Source: CAVVAE01 sp963746185
GTDB taxonomy: Bacteria; Actinomycetota; Actinomycetes; Propionibacteriales; Nocardioidaceae
Assembly (NCBI GenBank): GCA_963746185.1
Contig: CAVVAE010000003.1
Span: 1 to 64,000 of the forward strand
DNA length: 64,000 nucleotides
Direction of reading: 5' to 3'
Shown here piece after piece: positions 1-9,753 of the stretch; position 1 is the first letter of the stretch, and each line of letters begins with the position of its first letter. A program made the position numbers and the translations under genes. The notes under the pieces were generated by a model that was not told the DNA's origin, ran no database searches, and worked only from the letters and a program-made list of their open reading frames with translations.

Positions 1-791
1 TTAAGCCGGCGGCGGCAGGGTGACGAAGTAGAGCACCAAGCCGATCACCGTATTGTATACTGCATGGCAGAATATAGGCGCCCACAGGCTCCCGGTGCGC
101 ACCAGCAGCCAGGAGAAATAGAGGCCGATGGCGAACACCTCGATCAACCCGAAGATCGAGTAGCCGACGTGCAGCATGGTCCAAAAGAACGCCGTCAGGA
201 TGCCGGTGCCGACGAGGCCGAGCCGCGATTTGGCGAGGCCGGAAAACAGGAATCCGCGGAACAGCAGCTCTTCCGATAGCGGCGCGCCGATGCCGATGGC
301 GATGAGCGCAAAGATCGCCATTTCGCCCTGCAGGAGGTCGGAAAACAGGCGCAGGTCGCCGATCACCACGTCGGGGCGCAGCCACATCAGCAGTGCCGTC
401 CACAGGCCGGTGAGGCCGAACATGGGGATGAGGGAGAGGACGAGCACGCCCCATCCGCCGCGGGGAGCCCGCAACGCCAGCGTCTCGGCGCGATTGGAGG
501 CGAAGAAGCCGGCAAACAGGATCGTAAATACGATCATGGCGATCTGCTGGGCAAAGAGCCCGGCCATGACGACGCTATGCGGTAGTCGACCGGCGCCGTG
601 GCCATGTCGATCGACAAGATTAGGGCCATTACGAAGGAGCCGGCCGCGCCGAGTGCCGCCGTAAGGGCGAAGATCAGCAGCCCTGCGGGCAGCATCGCCC
701 AGGCCGGCCAGTTGGTGCGCGGCACGTAAGCGGGCTCAGGTACGGACGCGACCGTGTCGATCGATGGGACTGTCAGCTTGCCGTTCCCCAA
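1..791 (-). CDS. CPBP family intramembrane metalloprotease (frameshifted)
   Basis: Multi-pass membrane protein of the CPBP/Abi (CAAX protease-like) family. The C-terminal part, read from 567 to the stop at 1-3, carries the family motifs: EELLFRGFL (EExxxR), a second motif with His in LHVGYS, and HAVYN near the end. The N-terminal part (about 75 residues from the ATG at 791, with two hydrophobic segments) lies in another frame. The two join near 570, where DYRIA should continue into VVMAGL, so one base is probably missing. Joined length is about 262 residues, normal for the family. Family members cut or modify peptides within membranes; the substrate here is unknown. Confidence 0.72.
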
Positions 792-999
792 TTGACGCCG
801 TTCTCTAATCCCCGCGGCGCCTGCGCTGTCGTTGCCGCCCTATAGCACAGCCGTTATCGCGGCCGGCTTCCCTTATTATCCCCGCTCGCGCGCAGCGTCT
901 CGAAGGCACGTTTACCCGATGCTTGCCACGCACCTCCCGGTATCCGTACATGCCGCGGACGAGACAGGCTTTTTTTCTGTCGCGTCTGCCTCTATATTC

Positions 1000-1345
1000 A
1001 CCGTGCCGGATTTGTCCGGCTATGGCGATAAACGCGGTCGTAATAAGCCGTTCGGACCCGGGGGCAGTACCCGGCGCCTCCACCACATGCCCGTGCAAGC
1101 ACCAACGTGCACCTTTCGCGGCGCGGGCATCTGATGGGGGCGAACTAGGATCGACGAAGGTGTAAAGGGCTTAGCTTTTGCTCGGCATGGTTCCGCCGTT
1201 ATCGGGCCGTTCAGAATAGTTGCCAATGACAACTATGCTGAGGCTGCTCTCGCTGCGTAATGCGGCGCGATTAGCCTGAACTTGAAGTCCTTATCCTTAG
1301 CCGGATAAGGCGCGGTTCGGAGGGCACCGGGCAACAGAAGCCCTC
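1000..1345 (+). ncRNA. ssrA: tmRNA, two-piece permuted alphaproteobacterial type
   Basis: Trans-translation RNA that rescues stalled ribosomes. The acceptor piece comes first and ends in CCA at 1083-1085, with a T arm of CCGGG/CCCGG (1058-1062, 1070-1074) around a 7-base loop. About 50 bases of spacer follow, then the coding piece starts at 1136. Its first seven bases GGGGGCG pair with CGCCTCC at 1075-1081 to rebuild the acceptor stem. The tag frame at 1222-1260 reads ANDNYAEAALAA then TAA, a classic alphaproteobacterial degradation tag. The outer limits (about 1000 and 1345) are estimates. sspB lies just downstream. Confidence 0.93.
1222..1260 (+). other. tmRNA proteolysis tag frame
   Basis: Thirteen codons inside the coding piece of the tmRNA give ANDNYAEAALAA and a TAA stop. 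The resume codon is GCC and the tag ends in the LAA-type degron recognised by ClpXP. Alpha-type SspB is known to bind the first residues of such AND-type tags. Confidence 0.9.
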
Positions 1346-1411
1346 CACTTTACCTCGAGCCGGGGGAACGTCAGCGGCACGAGACGACCCGGGGACCAAT
1401 AAGCGAGACCG

Positions 1412-2082
1412 ATGGCGGCCGAGCCGACGATTGACTACGAAGCATTAGCCCAGGATGCCATGCGTGGCGTCGTGCGCACGGTGCTCACGCAGGCGGCCAA
1501 GCAGGGCTTGCCGGGCGATCACCATTTCTATGTCTCCTTCGATACGAGCGCTTCCGGCGTCGTGCTGTCGAAACGGCTGAAGGACAAGTACCCGGCCGAG
1601 ATGACCATCGTGCTGCAGCACCGCTTCTGGGATCTGTCGGTCTCCGACGACGGCTTCGAGGTAAAACTCACATTCGACGGCATCCCCGAGCGCCTCGTTG
1701 TTCCGTTCGCCGCCATCCGCGTCTTCTTCGATCCGAGCGTGCGCTACGGCCTGCAGTTCGAGGATCCGAACATGGAGCCGGAGGCTGGCGAAAGCATGAG
1801 CCAGCGGTTCGCCGGGCGGACACCCGAGCGTGCCAACGGCGAACGCGCCACGCTGCGCTCGACGGCGCCGAAAAAGCCGCGCGTGCCGCGCAAGGCCAAG
1901 AGCGAGACTGCCGCACCGCCGCCGGTCGCTGCGGCGCCGGTTCAGCCGGCGCCACCAGCGCCGACGCAACTGAAGCAGCCGCCGGCAGCGTGCCGTCCGC
2001 GGCCAAGGACGGCGACGACAAGCCCAAGCAGGACAACGGCGGCGCGCAGATCGTGCGCCTCGACGCCTTCCGCAAGAAGTAA
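1412..2082 (+). CDS. sspB: SspB-family ClpXP adaptor, alpha type (one frameshift)
   Basis: Adaptor that delivers tmRNA-tagged proteins to ClpXP. The first 150 or so residues match the SspB fold (HHFYVSFDTSASGV, LQHRFWDLSV, RLVVPFAAIRVFFDPSV). A proline/alanine-rich linker follows. The original frame then turns into nonsense near 1960-1985; the adjacent frame gives the expected tail ending QIVRLDAFRKK with TAA at 2080-2082, the ClpX-docking end of alpha SspB proteins. A single-base indel is therefore likely. It lies about 70 bases after the tmRNA gene, so tag and tag-reader are neighbours. Confidence 0.88.
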
Positions 2083-2233
2083 GCCGCACGCCTCACCCTC
2101 ATATTCGTGTCGGCGCCCGGCGCGGCAATTCTGCGCGCGTGTGCCTCGCCGTGTTCCGCGGGAAACGGCGGGCGAGCGCTGCGCGTGATAGCTGGCGCGG
2201 TTACGGAAGTTGGAGCGAGCCACGGAACTGCAC

Positions 2234-2986
2234 ATGCGCCCCGAGCTGCATGCCGTCGTCGAGGACGCTTACGAGATCTTCGGCGACGTATCGCTTCGCC
2301 ACTCGCTCAGTGTCTGCCACTGCAATTCATGCATGAGCGTTGAGCACGAGCGCGAGCTGCTGAAGACCCCGCTGCGCGAAATTCCTGCCGGCCTTTTGGC
2401 TGAGTACACCGGCTCGGCGCATAGCTGGGACGATGGTCCGGTGGCGCGCGAGATGCGCTATTTCCTGCCGCGCTACTTCGATCTCATCGCGCAGAACGAT
2501 CCTCCCGACAACGGCGGCATCGACATCTGCCTGAGACGTCTTGCCCAGGCGGATCGGCGCGCCAAGTGGCCCGAACGCGAGTGCGCGATCATCGACCGCT
2601 TTTTCGCAGAGCTGATGCGCGACGGTTTGGAGCGCACCGACCTGGTGCGCTGGCCGGTCGGTTGGCGCCTAGCGTTCGATCTCGCCGACGTCCTGACCCT
2701 CGTCGTCACCGCTCACGGCGATATCGACAACGTGCTCGCGGTCTGGGACGCTGCGCCCGATCCAGGGGCAGCGATTCACATTGCGGCGCTGCGCGATGAC
2801 GTCCTTCACCACACGGCGCGTACGCACTTCCACTCGCCGTATCTCGAAGAGTTCCCGGAAGCCGCCGACAAGATCGGCGCATTCCTCATGCGGCCGCAGA
2901 CGATCCCGCGCATCGAGGCCGCGTTTTTCATGGTTACCGATCCGCGGCTGCAACAGCTCTTGTCGGATGCCATCTATCCCCAGTGA
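2234..2986 (+). CDS. Conserved hypothetical protein with CxCxxC motif
   Basis: I do not recognise this family. About 250 residues, soluble, no signal peptide or membrane segment, and unlike its neighbours it has no visible frame break. Near the N-terminus there is a CHCNSC cluster that could bind metal, followed by a largely alpha-helical, acidic sequence. An in-frame TTG at 2210 would add eight residues; the ATG at 2234 was preferred. It lies after sspB on the same strand with a 150-base gap, so operon membership is unclear. Confidence 0.6.
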   Translation: MRPELHAVVEDAYEIFGDVSLRHSLSVCHCNSCMSVEHERELLKTPLREIPAGLLAEYTGSAHSWDDGPVAREMRYFLPRYFDLIAQNDPPDNGGIDICLRRLAQADRRAKWPERECAIIDRFFAELMRDGLERTDLVRWPVGWRLAFDLADVLTLVVTAHGDIDNVLAVWDAAPDPGAAIHIAALRDDVLHHTARTHFHSPYLEEFPEAADKIGAFLMRPQTIPRIEAAFFMVTDPRLQQLLSDAIYPQ

Positions 2987-3082
2987 TTTGTTACGGCCCC
3001 GGGCAAAAATAAAGCGGGTAACGCCCGCGATCGGCCTGCCGAAGACCTCTGCGTGAACGAAACCCCACGGAGAGGAACCCCA

Positions 3083-3367
3083 ATGAACAAGATCATCTTG
3101 AGCACGCTCGCCCTCGTCGCCACCGCTTCGATCGCGTTTGCCGCTGAGGACGGCAGCCTTACCACCAAGGCCATGAAGGATCAGCCGGGCACGTCGGGCG
3201 GTTGGACCGCCAATCCGACCGCCGTACCGGAAACCGGCGCCGCTACGCAAAAGGCGATGAAGGATCAGCCCGGCACCATGGGCGGCAGCACCGACATGCC
3301 GAACGCGAAGCCCGACAGCGGCAGCCTTTCCGAGAAGGCGATGAAGGACCAGCCCGGCACCAAGTAA
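3083..3367 (+). CDS. Small secreted protein with three KAMKDQPGT repeats
   Basis: 94 residues. The first 20 or so form a clear signal peptide (lysine, hydrophobic core, AFA cleavage site). The mature part holds three copies of a repeat of about 33 residues, each built around KAMKDQPGT and followed by a Gly/Ser/Asn/Pro-rich stretch. The last copy ends at the stop. AGAGG lies 8 bases before the ATG. An in-frame upstream ATG or GTG (3053) would ruin the signal peptide, so 3083 is preferred. Probably periplasmic; function unknown. Confidence 0.78.
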   Translation: MNKIILSTLALVATASIAFAAEDGSLTTKAMKDQPGTSGGWTANPTAVPETGAATQKAMKDQPGTMGGSTDMPNAKPDSGSLSEKAMKDQPGTK

Positions 3368-3389
3368 GCAGTCCGCACGCGGAGTTAAT

Positions 3390-3416
3390 GCCGGCGGTGC
3401 CAAGCGCGCCGCCGGC
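3390..3416. terminator. GC-rich hairpin between convergent genes
   Basis: GCCGGCGG at 3390-3397 pairs perfectly with CCGCCGGC at 3409-3416. It lies between the stop codons of two converging genes (3367 and 3433), so it may end transcription from both sides. There is no clear U-run. Confidence 0.4.
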
Positions 3417-3432
3417 GTGATCTGCCGAACTC

Positions 3433-3776
3433 CTAGTCCTCGACGAACATTTGAGGCGATTGAGCGCGTCGTCCCACTGCTGGGCGATGCGGTCGAGGTA
3501 GGCGCGCGCATCATCGATCGGTCGCGGCTGCAGCTCGAACAACGCCTGCCGGCCGACACGCTTGCTGCGCACGACGCCGGCGTCTTCCAGCACACGCAGG
3601 TGCTTGGTCACCGCCTGCCGCGTGAGGTGCGTGCCCTCGGTGAGCCGGCCGATCGACTGCGGCTCGCCGCTGAGCAGCTTGCCCAGCACCGTCAGCCGCG
3701 TCTCGTCGCCGAGCGCAGCGAACACCGTGGCGCGCGTTTTGAGGGCGGCGAGCTGGCTAGGCCGCTTGTCGGACAT
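3433..3776 (-). CDS. ArsR/SmtB-family repressor (frameshifted near its end)
   Basis: Winged-helix DNA-binding protein of about 114 residues starting MSDKRPSQLAALKTRATVF. The helix-turn-helix region is clear (LTRQAVTKHLRVLEDAGVV, then the wing KRVGRQALFEL). The C-terminal frame breaks near 3448: ALNRLK should be followed by FVED and a TAG at 3433-3435. The ATG overlaps the TAG of the upstream AHSA1-domain gene, so the two are probably co-translated. ArsR proteins paired with AHSA1 proteins usually repress their own operon; no metal-binding cysteines are visible, so the signal is unknown. Confidence 0.8.
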
Positions 3777-4209
3777 GGCGCGCAATATTCCCATCTGCTC
3801 TCCCCAACCCCCGTCGTTCATGCGGAAGGCCTCGTCGCGACGGTATGCCGGGATCTTGTCGAAGCCGCTCTCGACGACGCGTAGCAGCGTGCCGTTCGCG
3901 GACGGCTCGAGCGTAAACTCGACGAGCGTCGGCGTTTCCTTGGAGTAGTCGACACCCAGCTCGACCGCATAGGGATGCCAAGTGAAGGAGAACAGCCGCT
4001 CCGGCTGCATCTTCTGCACCACGACCTCCATCCTCACGTGCTCGAAGCCCGGATGGGTGATCTGGCCGCCCGCCGACTTTCCCGGCACGAATGGGCCCTC
4101 GAGGCGCACGCGAAACCACGTGCCAAACTCGCGATAGTCGGTGAGCGCCTTCCATACCCGCGATACCGGCGCTTTGATCTCGATGGTCTTTTCAATGCGA
4201 TCTGTTCAT
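3757..4209 (-). CDS. SRPBCC/AHSA1-domain protein (two frameshifts)
   Basis: START-like ligand-binding or Hsp90-activator-like protein of about 150 residues. Typical features are IEIKAPVSRVWKALTDYREF near the start, then FSFTWHPY and LRVVESGFDKIP, and an end reading NIARHVRQAA. An excellent Shine-Dalgarno (AGGAGG, 4216-4221) lies 6 bases before the ATG at 4209. Frame breaks occur just after the start (MNRS to IEKT) and near 3795. Its stop overlaps the start of the ArsR gene, so the pair forms an operon. Confidence 0.78.
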
Positions 4210-4279
4210 ACGCAACCTCCTGGTTGCGCATAGATGTAGCTCCGCCTGACGCATTACGCAACCATTTTGTTGCTCTTTG

Positions 4280-4934
4280 TCAGTCGCGGTCCGGCGCGCC
4301 GGGCGGAAAGAACGAACGATACGGCCTCCCCTCGTCGACGGCGCGCGCAAACGACGGCCGCGCCAGCAGACGGGCGCGATAGGTGCGCAGGTTGCCGACC
4401 GCTCAGGGATCGGATGCACCCAATCGGCATAGAACAGCGACGGTGCGGCGGCGCAGTCTGCCAGGCTGAAATGGTCGCCCGCCGCCCATGTGCGCGCCGC
4501 CATCAAGCCATCGAGCCAGGCATAGGCCGTGTCGAGCATCGTGCGCGCCCGTGCGACGCCGTGTGCATCGCGCAGCTCCGGCGGCCGGATGAAGTCGAAC
4601 ACGAACGTCTGCATCGGCGTCATGATGTAGTTGTCGAACACGCGGTCCATTTTGCGAACCTCGAGCGCAGCATCGCCGTCCTGCGGAATGAGCCGTACCG
4701 GACCCGGGTGATAGAGTCGAGATACTCGATCACGACGCTGCTCTCGAATACGCTGCGGCCCTTGTCGATGAGGAGCGGCATCCGCTGCATCGGCGACAGC
4801 TTGGCGAATTCGGCACCGTTCTCGTCCTTCCCAGCCCCAGCATGCGGAACGTGAAGGGCGTATCGTTCTCATAGAGCGCGGTGAGCACCTTCTGGCAGTA
4901 GGACGAACGGATGCGCGAAGAGTTGCAGCGTCAT
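4280..4934 (-). CDS. Glutathione S-transferase-like protein (several frameshifts)
   Basis: The N-terminal thioredoxin-like half can be pieced together from three frames: MTLQLFAHPF, a Ser-Ser-Tyr-Cys active-site-like stretch, and VFESSVVIEYLD. The C-terminal helical half is clear in one frame from about 4650 (MDRVFDNYIMTPMQTFVFDF and AGDHFSLADCAAAPSLFYAD, the GST N-capping region). The last stretch shifts again to end at the TGA at 4280-4282. Joined length is about 217 residues, normal for a bacterial GST. At least four single-base breaks are needed, so residue-level detail is unreliable. Confidence 0.75.
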
Positions 4935-5105
4935 GTGGCGCGTTCCTCCAGAACGATCCGAGCGCCAGTTGGCCAAACGCGCCGTTCGCCAGCTCAAAAC
5001 CATCAGCGTTCTGACTAATGTCAACACATTTAACCAATCCTTTTCACACGCCCTTATAAGCGTCCGTGCAACGAATGACGGTCTTCGTCCCAATTCCGTT
5101 GCCAT

Positions 5106-7135
5106 ATGCGCATATTCAACCGGATCGCAGCATCTCTCGGCATCAAGCAGCGCCTGCTCATCCTGGTGCTGCTGGCTGTTGCGCCGTTGACCGCACTCAT
5201 CGTCTGGGACGCAGCCGACGATCGCCGCGCTACTATCGAACAGGCCGGCACCACAGCGCTACAATCGGCCCGCATGGCCGCGCTGCGCCAGTCAGGCATC
5301 CTTAGCGAGGCCATCACCCTCACCGAGAACATGCGCTCGATCCCGACGATCACCGTTGCCGGCGGCGACGCATGTCGCGCCCAGCTCGACGCCTCGAGGC
5401 CATGCACCCGAGCCTCGATACAATCGGTGTGCTGCGCGCCGACGGCGTCATCGTCTGCCATACCCTGCTCAACGAGCCGAAGAAGGTCTGTTTCCGGAAG
5501 TTCTCGACGAGGCGTTGCGCGAGGGTGCACCCGATATGTACGTCAGTCACTTCCTGCACGGTCCCGTCACCGGCCGTCCGGCAATTTTCGTCGCGCGCCC
5601 GCTGCGGTCCGTGCGGGGGCCAAGACTCGGCATCGTCTACGTGGGCATCGACCTCGAAGCGTTCTCGCAACTCGCCGACCGGATCACCGGCCAGGACGAT
5701 CGCATCATGGTGGTGATCGAGCGCGAAACCGGCATCGTGCTGGCCCGATCGGCGACGAGCGGCGTGCAACTCGGGTCGGTCTTTCCCGACGCGGCCTCTT
5801 CAGCGCCATGCGCGCCCATCCCGGCGGCGGCAACATCGTCGGCAGCCTGGACGGCGCGCGCGAGATATTCGGCTTCGCGCCGCTTCCCGGTGCCGAAAGC
5901 TCCGGCGCCATGGTTGCCGTCGGCGTTCCACGTTACGCCGTCCTCTCCACCGTCAACCGGCAGACCCTCGTCAGCTTCGCCCTCGCGCTCGCCGCCATCG
6001 CCTTGGCCGTCTGCAGCGCCTGGCTGCTCGGCTATTTCAGTCAGGTGCGGCCCGCCAAACAGCTCGCCAACGTCGCCGAGCGCATCGGCGAAGGCGATCT
6101 GAACGCCCGCGCCGCGCTCGAGACATGGCAGGCGCCGGAGTTCCGCCGGCTCGGCGACACGCTCGACGAGATGGCCGAACGCGTGCAGCTCACCAACCAA
6201 GCATTCAAGGCGAGCGAGGCGCGCTACAAGCTGCTCGCCGAGAATACCGCCGACCTCGTGACCCACATCGATGCCGGCGGCCGGCGCACCTACGCCTCGC
6301 CGGCCAGTCAGGCCTTCCTTGGGTATGCGCCGCAGGAGCTCATCGGCGGCGATCCGCTCGATCTTGCCCACCCGCACGATCGCCCGCAGCTCGCCATGAT
6401 GCTCGAAACACTGCAGCTCGGCGCCGAGTTCCCGGCGCTGCAATATCGGGCCGCGCAAGCGCGACGGAACGTACGTATGGGTCGAGATCATGGGACGCGC
6501 GCTCGGCGGCAACCTCGGCGTGATGCTGTCGTTGCGCGACGTGTCGCGACGCAAGTCGGCCGAAGACCGCCTCGAGGAAGCCAACCGCAACTTCCTCATG
6601 CTCGCCTCGACCGACGGCCTCACCGGCCTCGCCAACCGTCGCTCGTTTGACAAGGCGTTAACGCGTGAGCTCGCACGCTGCAGCCGTGACGGACTGCCGG
6701 TCGCGCTGCTACTAGTCGACGTCGACCATTTCAAGCGGTACAACGACAGCTACGGCCACCAGGAGGGCGATGAATGCCTCAAGCGGCTGAGCCACCTTCT
6801 CCGCGGTATGGCGCGCCGTCCCGGCGACGTCGCCGCGCGCTACGGGGGAGAAGAGTTCGCCGTCATCCTGCCGAATACCGCGGCAGACGGCGGGTTGCAT
6901 TTTGCCGAGAGCCTGCGCATGGCGGTGGAGCAGCTCAACATCCCCCACTGCCGCAGCAGTTACGGTATCGTCACCGTCAGCGTCGGGATCGCCTGCGAAA
7001 CCCCGTCTCGGGATCCGACAGCATCATTCTGCTACATGCCGACGCCGCGCTGTATTCGGCCAAAGCCGGTGGACGCAACGGGTCGAGACATATACCGGCT
7101 CGACCCCGGCCATGACTCAGAGTTACGGCGCCTGA
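5106..7135 (+). CDS. Membrane diguanylate cyclase with sensor, HAMP, PAS and GGEEF domains (frameshifted)
   Basis: Makes cyclic di-GMP from two GTP. Order: an N-terminal membrane helix (LLILVLLAVAPLTALIVW); a periplasmic Cache-like sensor; a second membrane helix near 5970-6040; a HAMP linker; a PAS domain (YKLLAENTADLVTHIDAGG); and a GGEEF domain. The catalytic motif reads RYGGEEF (about 6838-6858), with DGLTGLANRRSFD and VDHFKRYNDSYGH upstream, so the active site is intact. The frame breaks near 5370-5500, 5800, 6450 and 7010. The last frame gives YSAKAGGRNG and stops at 7133-7135. Total about 675 residues. Confidence 0.85.
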
Positions 7136-7306
7136 TCATAGCCGGCGCGCGCTTCTGCGCCCCGTGCATCGTCCAAGGACGCTTCCTGTGGATGCCCCGG
7201 TCCGAAATATGGCGCTCCGCAGTATCGCACGCACCCATGCTTCGCGCCTGAAAGCCCGCAGCAGTCGCCCACGCCGCCGCTCTCGCTCAGCGTCTAGGCG
7301 GCGCCA

Positions 7307-7937
7307 TTAGATTCCGTCAGGACTGAGGTGTCGCACGAAAAAGCGGAGCAGCGACTGGCCCACCCCCGCCGGCTGTTCCTCGCAAACGAAATGCCCGCCG
7401 GCCACCGCATGCCCCTCCACACGCTCGGCCCATTCGCCCCACTGTTTGCAGCGGCTGGGTCCTGGCGACGCCGAACTCCTCGGACCAGATGACGAACAGC
7501 GGCGCCTTGATCAGCTGCTTGCCGCGGCCCGCTTCATCGTGCACGCGATCGACCGCCCAGCCGGCGCGGTAGTCTTCGCAGCTGGCGTGAATGCTGTCGG
7601 GTCGCAAAAACACCGCGACGTAGTCGGCCATGTTCGCAGCATCGAACGCAAAGCCGCTCCCCGCCCAGCTGCCGAGCGTATAGCGGAGGTAGAAGGCCGG
7701 ATCCCCGCCGATCAGCGTTTCCGGCAGCGGCCGCGGCGGCGCAGAAATACCAGTGGTACATGCGCATGGCACCCTCGGCGCCGGCACCGGCCGACACATC
7801 CGCCGTCGGCAGGATGTCGAGGACCGCGAGCGCGCTCACCGCCCCAGGATGATCGAGCGCCAGGCGATAGCCGACGCGCCCACCGCGGTCGTGACCGGCC
7901 ACGGCAAATCGCTCGAACCCCAGCGCGCGCATCTGGT
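7307..7937 (-). CDS. Alpha/beta hydrolase C-terminal part (haloacetate dehalogenase-like), frameshifted fragment
   Basis: Contains the nucleophile elbow region FERFAVAGHDRGGRVGYRLA and VLDILPTADV, typical of haloacetate dehalogenase-like hydrolases. Later pieces in other frames read LRYTLGSWAGSGFAF, then FVCEEQPAGV with the catalytic His region, and a stop at 7307-7309. The N-terminal third is missing: in its place the frame runs directly out of an hldD sequence. At least three frame breaks are present. The loss of the start and the in-frame join are probably not biological. Confidence 0.65.
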
Positions 7938-8424
7938 GTAATTTCTCGCCGCGCGCGGCGCGTTCGGCCACCGCCATGTCGAACAGATGCTTGCTCCAGC
8001 CGTACAGATTCATCGGCCGAAGTTTTTTCAGGTTTTCCACGGACTGGTCATCGCGAAAGCCTCGCTCGCCATCGCCATAGGTGGCCGCAGAGGACGCATA
8101 GATCAGCGGCGTCGCATTCGCGGTGCACCAGTCGAGCAGCCGCATCGACAGCCGGAAATTGGTTTCGATGACGAGATCGCCGTCGGTCGCGGTCGTCTCG
8201 GAAATGGCCCCGAGATGGATCACGGCGTCGAGCCGCCGGCCCTTCAGCCAGTCCATCAGTTCCGCCGGCGGGACGAAGTCGGCGAGCTGGCGCTTGGCCA
8301 GATTATGCCATTTGCCGTCATGGCCGAGGATGTCGCACACGGCCACGTCGGTGCGGCCCGCGTCGTTCAACGCGGCCACGACGTTCGATCCGATAAAACC
8401 GGCGCCACCGGTCACCAGTAACAT
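7938..8424 (-). CDS. hldD: ADP-L-glycero-D-manno-heptose 6-epimerase, N-terminal half only
   Basis: Last step of ADP-heptose synthesis for the LPS inner core. Seen: the NAD-binding motif LLVTGGAGFIGSNVV at the start, HLGAISETTATDGD, and the catalytic Tyr-Lys pair in MNLYGWSKHLFD. About 160 residues match; the remaining half is absent, because after AERAARGEKL the frame becomes hydrolase sequence. The ATG is at 8424. waaF starts divergently at 8618, and gmhA and gmhB follow it, fitting one heptose pathway. The truncation is likely an assembly error. Confidence 0.85.
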
Positions 8425-8617
8425 GCCATCCCCTGCCTGATTGTGCGGCGCCAGCTTTGCCCCAGTCCTGCCCGGCAGGCAACTTGGGTTGTGGGCCGTG
8501 GTGAAGACCGCGGGGCACGACTTTACCTGCCGGTGCGGAGCGGTTACCGACGGAGCCGGAAAAGACCGGACGTCAGACACCTAAGATATGAATAATGATT
8601 CAATAGATGGGATTGCG

Positions 8618-9665
8618 ATGGAGGATGCGGCCGACACCCGGCCGATCCTGATCATCCCCTATATGTGGATCGGCGACTTCGTCCGCGGCCATACGGTGGT
8701 GCGGGTCCTGAAGGCAGCGCTGGCCGAACCGGCCGGTCGACCTGCTGGTGACCTCCCTGTGCGCGCCCCTGGTCGATTACATGCCGGGCGTCCGCGCCGG
8801 GATCGTCTGGGACCTGCCGCGCAGCCGGCTGGCGGTGGCCAGGCAGCAGGGTCTGGCCAGGGAATTGCGGTCGCGGGGCTACGCGACCGCCCTGGTCCTG
8901 CCCCGGACCTGGAAGGCGGCGATTGCCCCGACGCTGGCCGGTATTCCGGAACGGGTGGGCTTCTTCGGCGAGGCCCGGTTCGGGCTGATCAACCGGATGC
9001 GCTGGGGTGAGAAGGCGCTGCCCCGCTTTATCGACAAGAACGCCGCACTGGCACTGCCCGACGGTGCAACCCTGCCGCCGGAATGGCCGGTGCCGCAATT
9101 GGCCGTGCCGCCGGAGGATGCCAGCCGTTGGCGGCAGGCCAACGGGCTGGGTACCGGGCCTGCGGTGGCGTTGGGGCCCGGTTCGGTCGGTGCCTCCAAG
9201 CGCTGGACCTATTTCCCGGAAGCGGCGCGGCTGCTGGCCGAACGCGGTTTGAGGTCTGGGTGGTCGGCGGTCCCGGCGAAAAGGCGCTGGCGCAAGAGAT
9301 CGTCGCCGCCGGGGGCCCCCGGGTCCCCGACCTCAGCGGATAGGATCTGCGCAACGGAATCCTGGCGATGGCCGCGGCCAGCGTCGCCATCTCAAACGAT
9401 TTCGGCCTGATGCACATTGCGGCCGCGATCGGCACGCCGACCATGGGCATTTTCGGGCCGACCAGCCCCTATCTCTGGGCGCCCTAACGGCCTTGCGGCA
9501 ACCGTCCTGCAAACCAGATCGCAGCTTGCCTGCCAGCCCTGCCAGCGCACGGTCTGCACCATGAACGACCATCGCTGCATGCGGGACATCCCGGCATCCG
9601 ACGTGGTCGAGATCGTGCAGCGCGTGCTCGGCGAAGCCCGCGCGCGTGCACATCAACCCTCGTGA
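8618..9665 (+). CDS. waaF: ADP-heptose:LPS heptosyltransferase, GT9 family (frameshifted)
   Basis: Transfers heptose from ADP-heptose to the LPS inner core. Starts near ATG 8618 (ILIIPYMWIGDFVRGH). The middle frame has PRTWKAAIAPTLAGIPERVGF, FGLINRMRWGEKALPRF and VALGPGSVGASKRW, the GT9 pattern. The third part has SVAISNDFGLMHIAAAIGTP and MGIFGPTSPYLWAP, the nucleotide-sugar site. A fourth frame gives CQPCQRTVCTMNDHRCM and the stop at 9665, the usual WaaF tail. Breaks lie near 8735, 9250 and 9480, plus an in-frame TAG at about 9341. An ATG at 8588 would add ten residues. Confidence 0.85.
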
Positions 9666-9753
9666 GCTTGCGCGTGAGCCGCGCGATCAGTACCAAGACG
9701 TTCCAAAAGACTTCCAAGGTAGAACTCGCGCGTGGCAACCCTGACGGTGCATT

